Origin: Sipunculus nudus
Lineage: Eukaryota > Annelida > Sipuncula > Golfingiida > Sipunculidae
Reading direction: 5' to 3'
Assembly: GCA_026874595.1 (NCBI GenBank)
Contig: CM049306.1
Coordinates: 28,387,519-28,451,518 of the forward strand
DNA length: 64,000 nucleotides
Under the pieces are notes generated by a model. The model searched no databases, was not told where the DNA came from, and saw only the letters and a program-made list of their open reading frames with translations. Made by a program: the position numbers and the translations under genes. Shown here in pieces: positions 10,511 to 64,000 of this stretch. Positions within the stretch are counted from its first letter, which is position 1; each line of letters starts with the position of its first letter.

Positions 10511-11404
10511 TTTTTTTTATATAAATCTGCAACAATGTGTATTGAAATTAATACCAAAGCTTCTAGCTTGAATATTTAAGGGTTGTGCCCTGCTCATTGA
10601 TGAAAGGACAGGCGGGCAAATAATCTGCTCGATTGCACAGGTGATTTCATTCAGTTCATTAAAAAAATACCAATGACAGCACCACAGCAACTAACAAGAG
10701 GTTGTGACCTTGCATTTGAGTAAAGAACCACAGGACTGTCTTATTCAGGTTCACAAATGGACAGAAAATAGGATGTTCCGTTTTCATCAATAAAAACTTG
10801 ACCGGTTTTAAAAGTTCTGGGCCTCCTTGTCACCTATGTCTTATATCTGTATCCGAACTTTTGAAAAAAAAAACTTATTAAAATAAATTTTATAAATCAA
10901 TGTCCATAGGAAAAATACATCTTAGAGTACACAAGGTCAGAGGAAATGGTTAAACTGTTCATTTGAACTCCTCTGCTGTGTTTCTCTCTGACCAAAGCCG
11001 TATTAAATATATGCAGTTATATAACTTTTCCTCGGCCTATATTCCGATGTTAACATATGTTTAATAATAATGGGCTTTTATGAACTGGAAATATAACAAA
11101 TATTGCCTTAAAAATCAGCTTTTCTGCAGGAAGGTTGGAGCAGAATCATTGATAAATATTTGACAAACATAAAAGTGCATGTTAACATTTTTAATTACGG
11201 AACACAACCTTTATCAAATGCTCACTGGCCGCTTCATAAGTATCAACAATAAATGCTTTTATGACAGGAGTTAAACACATTTATTGTTTTTTTTTTCGGA
11301 AATGGTATTAGGAGAAAATATATTCGTTAGATAATTCATGTATATTAGGTAAAACACGAAAATGTGTCCACTGAGCATCGTCCAGATAAGCATAACAAAA
11401 TATA

Positions 11405-11408
<4 letters not shown>

Positions 11409-11488
<80 letters not shown>
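11409..11488. repeat. (TA)n microsatellite
   Basis: About 40 TA dinucleotides with a single interruption near 11445. Confidence 0.95.
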
Positions 11489-11490
<2 letters not shown>

Positions 11491-12114
11491 TATATGGTAT
11501 ATAATTCACGTATGTCCTCTCATTTGAAATCTTTCTCTAAGTTTACTGCGATGTTTATGTGTGGCAAATAAGCTTTTCATGTACGTAATCGAGGGCCCTT
11601 GTGGAGCTCAGACGCGTACTCAGTATTAAGATATACCATATTTATCATTATTAGCCCAAGTCAAAGTCACCTAGCGACACCGTTGGTATCCATGTTCCAC
11701 TATTAGTGGACAATTATATCCTCAACCATTTTATATACGGAGTGAAGAAGGAAAGCTGAGTTTCGACCGGCAGTTCAATTAAACAAGATTTTAGTAAAAT
11801 ATGCTTTGTCCACTTCTGATGAGATCACAACGTGTTTTATCTGGCTTCCGTTATCCTTGAAATCCTTGGCGTCATAACATAAATGTTAAGTATAGCATAT
11901 ATCCACCATCACAAATATCGGAGGATTGTTTCATTTGCCTTATGAAATGTTGTTCAAATATAAACCCCTACACAAGCAAACGTGACGTCCCAACAGAGTG
12001 CATGGGGTTAAATATCAATCTCTCCCAAACGGAAATTGACATTTATGTTCGTCATTTGTGTTTTTCAACCATTTTGACCGTCAACTGATCTGAAGCCAAA
12101 GGAAACACAATTTT

Positions 12115-12123
12115 TTTATATAG
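12115..12123 (+). promoter_or_regulatory. Possible TATA box of gene B
   Basis: TTTATATAG about 195 nt before the proposed start codon of gene B. In such AT-rich DNA this match has little weight by itself. Confidence 0.25.
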
Positions 12124-12317
12124 ACCTGTAAATACTGGATGTCAGCTTTGCTGAGCATTCTGCCATCAGCTGCTGGAACACTCGGCTTCAGTCTCGGACC
12201 AGCCAGGCGCATTGTCAGATGTGTTTTCCGTAACTAGCGCCAATAACATTGATAGAAACTGTCGGAACATCGCACGTAACGTCTTTAAGTCAGCACTGAC
12301 CAACGATTCACAACAAA

Positions 12318-62766
<50,449 letters not shown>

Positions 62767-62769
62767 ACA

Positions 62770-64000
62770 TTCAAAGCATGGAGTAGTGCATGTTCAGTGA
62801 CATTTCAACACATATATTTATCTTTTTTTCAATATGTTTGAATTAACAAATATAGTATATATTACTTATATATTACAATTATAGTATATTTAACCTATAT
62901 ATTACTTAGTATATATTTCTTTATACAGTATGAACATTATATATTCAACCAGGATTTAAGAGCTAACAAACACCAGGTATTGTTTTATGTGATGCATTAC
63001 AATATTTTGCCATTTGTTATACAAAAATGAAAGTTGACACTGTATATTGTCAACCGATAAAATAATCGCAACACATATAAAGAGGCCGTGTGGATTTCAA
63101 GGTTTTAGCTCAGCTGACTGTAAGCCATTTCCGCTATGTCGATGACCTTCTGGGCATCCGTTAACAGGGGGGGGGCATAAACAAAATATTGTTGCCTGTG
63201 TGCAGATGGCGTAACTAAATATTAATATTAGGTGGCCGATGATGAAAAATTAGGGCCGCTTTCACATAAATTTCGACCGCCTATTTCTAACTCAAGTCAG
63301 TCCCTGGAAAGGAAAGGGCATAAACCAATACAAAAATCTTAAAATTAGAATAGTATGTTATCATTAGACTTTGTTAAAAACATGCAAAAGACCATGTTAG
63401 AAAAAAGTCTGAATAGCAGAGTCACTACAAATATATTCTCAGCTGACATGAAGTGATCAATGCTAGTATACTCGATTTTTTCGGGAACTCAAAGCGTCGG
63501 CTTCCTGTGCTTTGAGTCATGTAGGTGCGTGACCTGTTTCAAACCCAAGGCTCCCAAAAATTCATTTTGGAGATTTTACTGAGTCTCAGGACCATCCATT
63601 TAGCAGATTTATCTACCAAAATTACACGAAATTAGAGACAGGTGAAATAAGATATATTCGTTTAAAGGAAACTTGTTTCGGATCATTAAGAGCAAAATAA
63701 ACAAGTTTTTTCTTACAATCATGTCTCCTATAAACTATCGGTTAACAAAAATAAAAGTTAAGGGTTCAATTAATTCAAGATTGATATTGTAAACAATGAT
63801 GTTGTTAACAGTCATTTTATATAAAAATATATCTTGAAATTCTAAAATATTTTACGAGATCACCTAATCATGTACTTACCTTTGTTTAGTGTTGAGATGA
63901 ATACTTTTATTTTAAGGTGTTCGTTTTACTTGGCTTCTGCCAATTCTGATTGCAGAGCATGTTTCATATTTTGCTCTGTTATCTGATCTGCTCATTCATT
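62770..64000. other. 3' flank of gene B
   Basis: AT-rich. No AATAAA within the first 800 nt after the stop; the nearest is at about 63693. A fragment of the CTCAGCTGACTG / TAAGCC dispersed family starts near 63112. No further gene seen. Confidence 0.45.

Overview
The window is animal nuclear DNA. Genes have GT-AG introns, coding sequence is sparse, microsatellites are abundant, and there are dispersed repeats with GTCCGTCCGTC-type tracts and internal tandem units that I associate with bivalve molluscs. The species cannot be named from the sequence. I see no bacterial genes, rRNA, tRNA or CRISPR array.

Two genes stand head-to-tail on the + strand. Both encode canonical TRP (TRPC) cation channels of the TRPC4/5 - TRP-gamma kind. 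Gene A (602-7527) enters with its 5' end cut off by the window edge: ten exons, 641 codons from S1 to the stop, then a poly(A) signal at 7548. Gene B (12318-62766) appears complete: 17 coding exons join in phase into 1044 aa. Its order is a short basic N-terminus, ankyrin repeats, a His-Cys3 zinc site, pre-S1, S1-S4, pore, S6, TRP box EWKFAR, CIRB-like segment and a divergent tail. The two genes share exon boundaries and phases, and five consecutive exons have identical lengths (185, 101, 104, 143, 183 nt), so they are a tandem duplication. The first coding exon of B (12318-12437, 40 codons) is about 10 kb upstream of the exon that at first sight carries the start codon.

The rest is mostly repeats. 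From left to right: an internally repeated dispersed element (about 880-1606) inside gene A, with a reverse-oriented relative at 19262-20970; an intergenic region with an unrelated dispersed element (10080) and two small tandem arrays (9711; 21640 lies in B intron 1); a 1.1-kb inverted-repeat element (13138-14251); a nearly full-length, minus-strand Ty3/gypsy LTR retrotransposon with 201-bp LTRs and a 5-bp target duplication (24887-29660) in B intron 2; a 456-bp hAT-type MITE with an 8-bp target duplication (33542-33997); a decayed second gypsy-like element (about 39990-44190) in B intron 8; several copies of an approximately 155-bp-unit dispersed family; a 2.1-kb array of 40-bp units with 660-bp higher-order structure (50470-52620); and a 1.3-kb array of 28-bp units (59560-60840).

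The most unusual observations are in splicing and channel architecture. Gene A has two places where a 3' splice site is serially duplicated (87-bp triplication before exon 602; five CAG acceptors at 30-32-nt spacing before exon 4421). In each case only the last copy gives an open reading frame. Both channels have LFF in place of the usual TRPC pore-helix LFW, have no cysteine in the pore turret, and carry a long extracellular S3-S4 insert with N-glycosylation sequons. I did not find a wholly new biological system; the strongest candidates for novelty are these splice-site arrays and the unusual paralogue pair.
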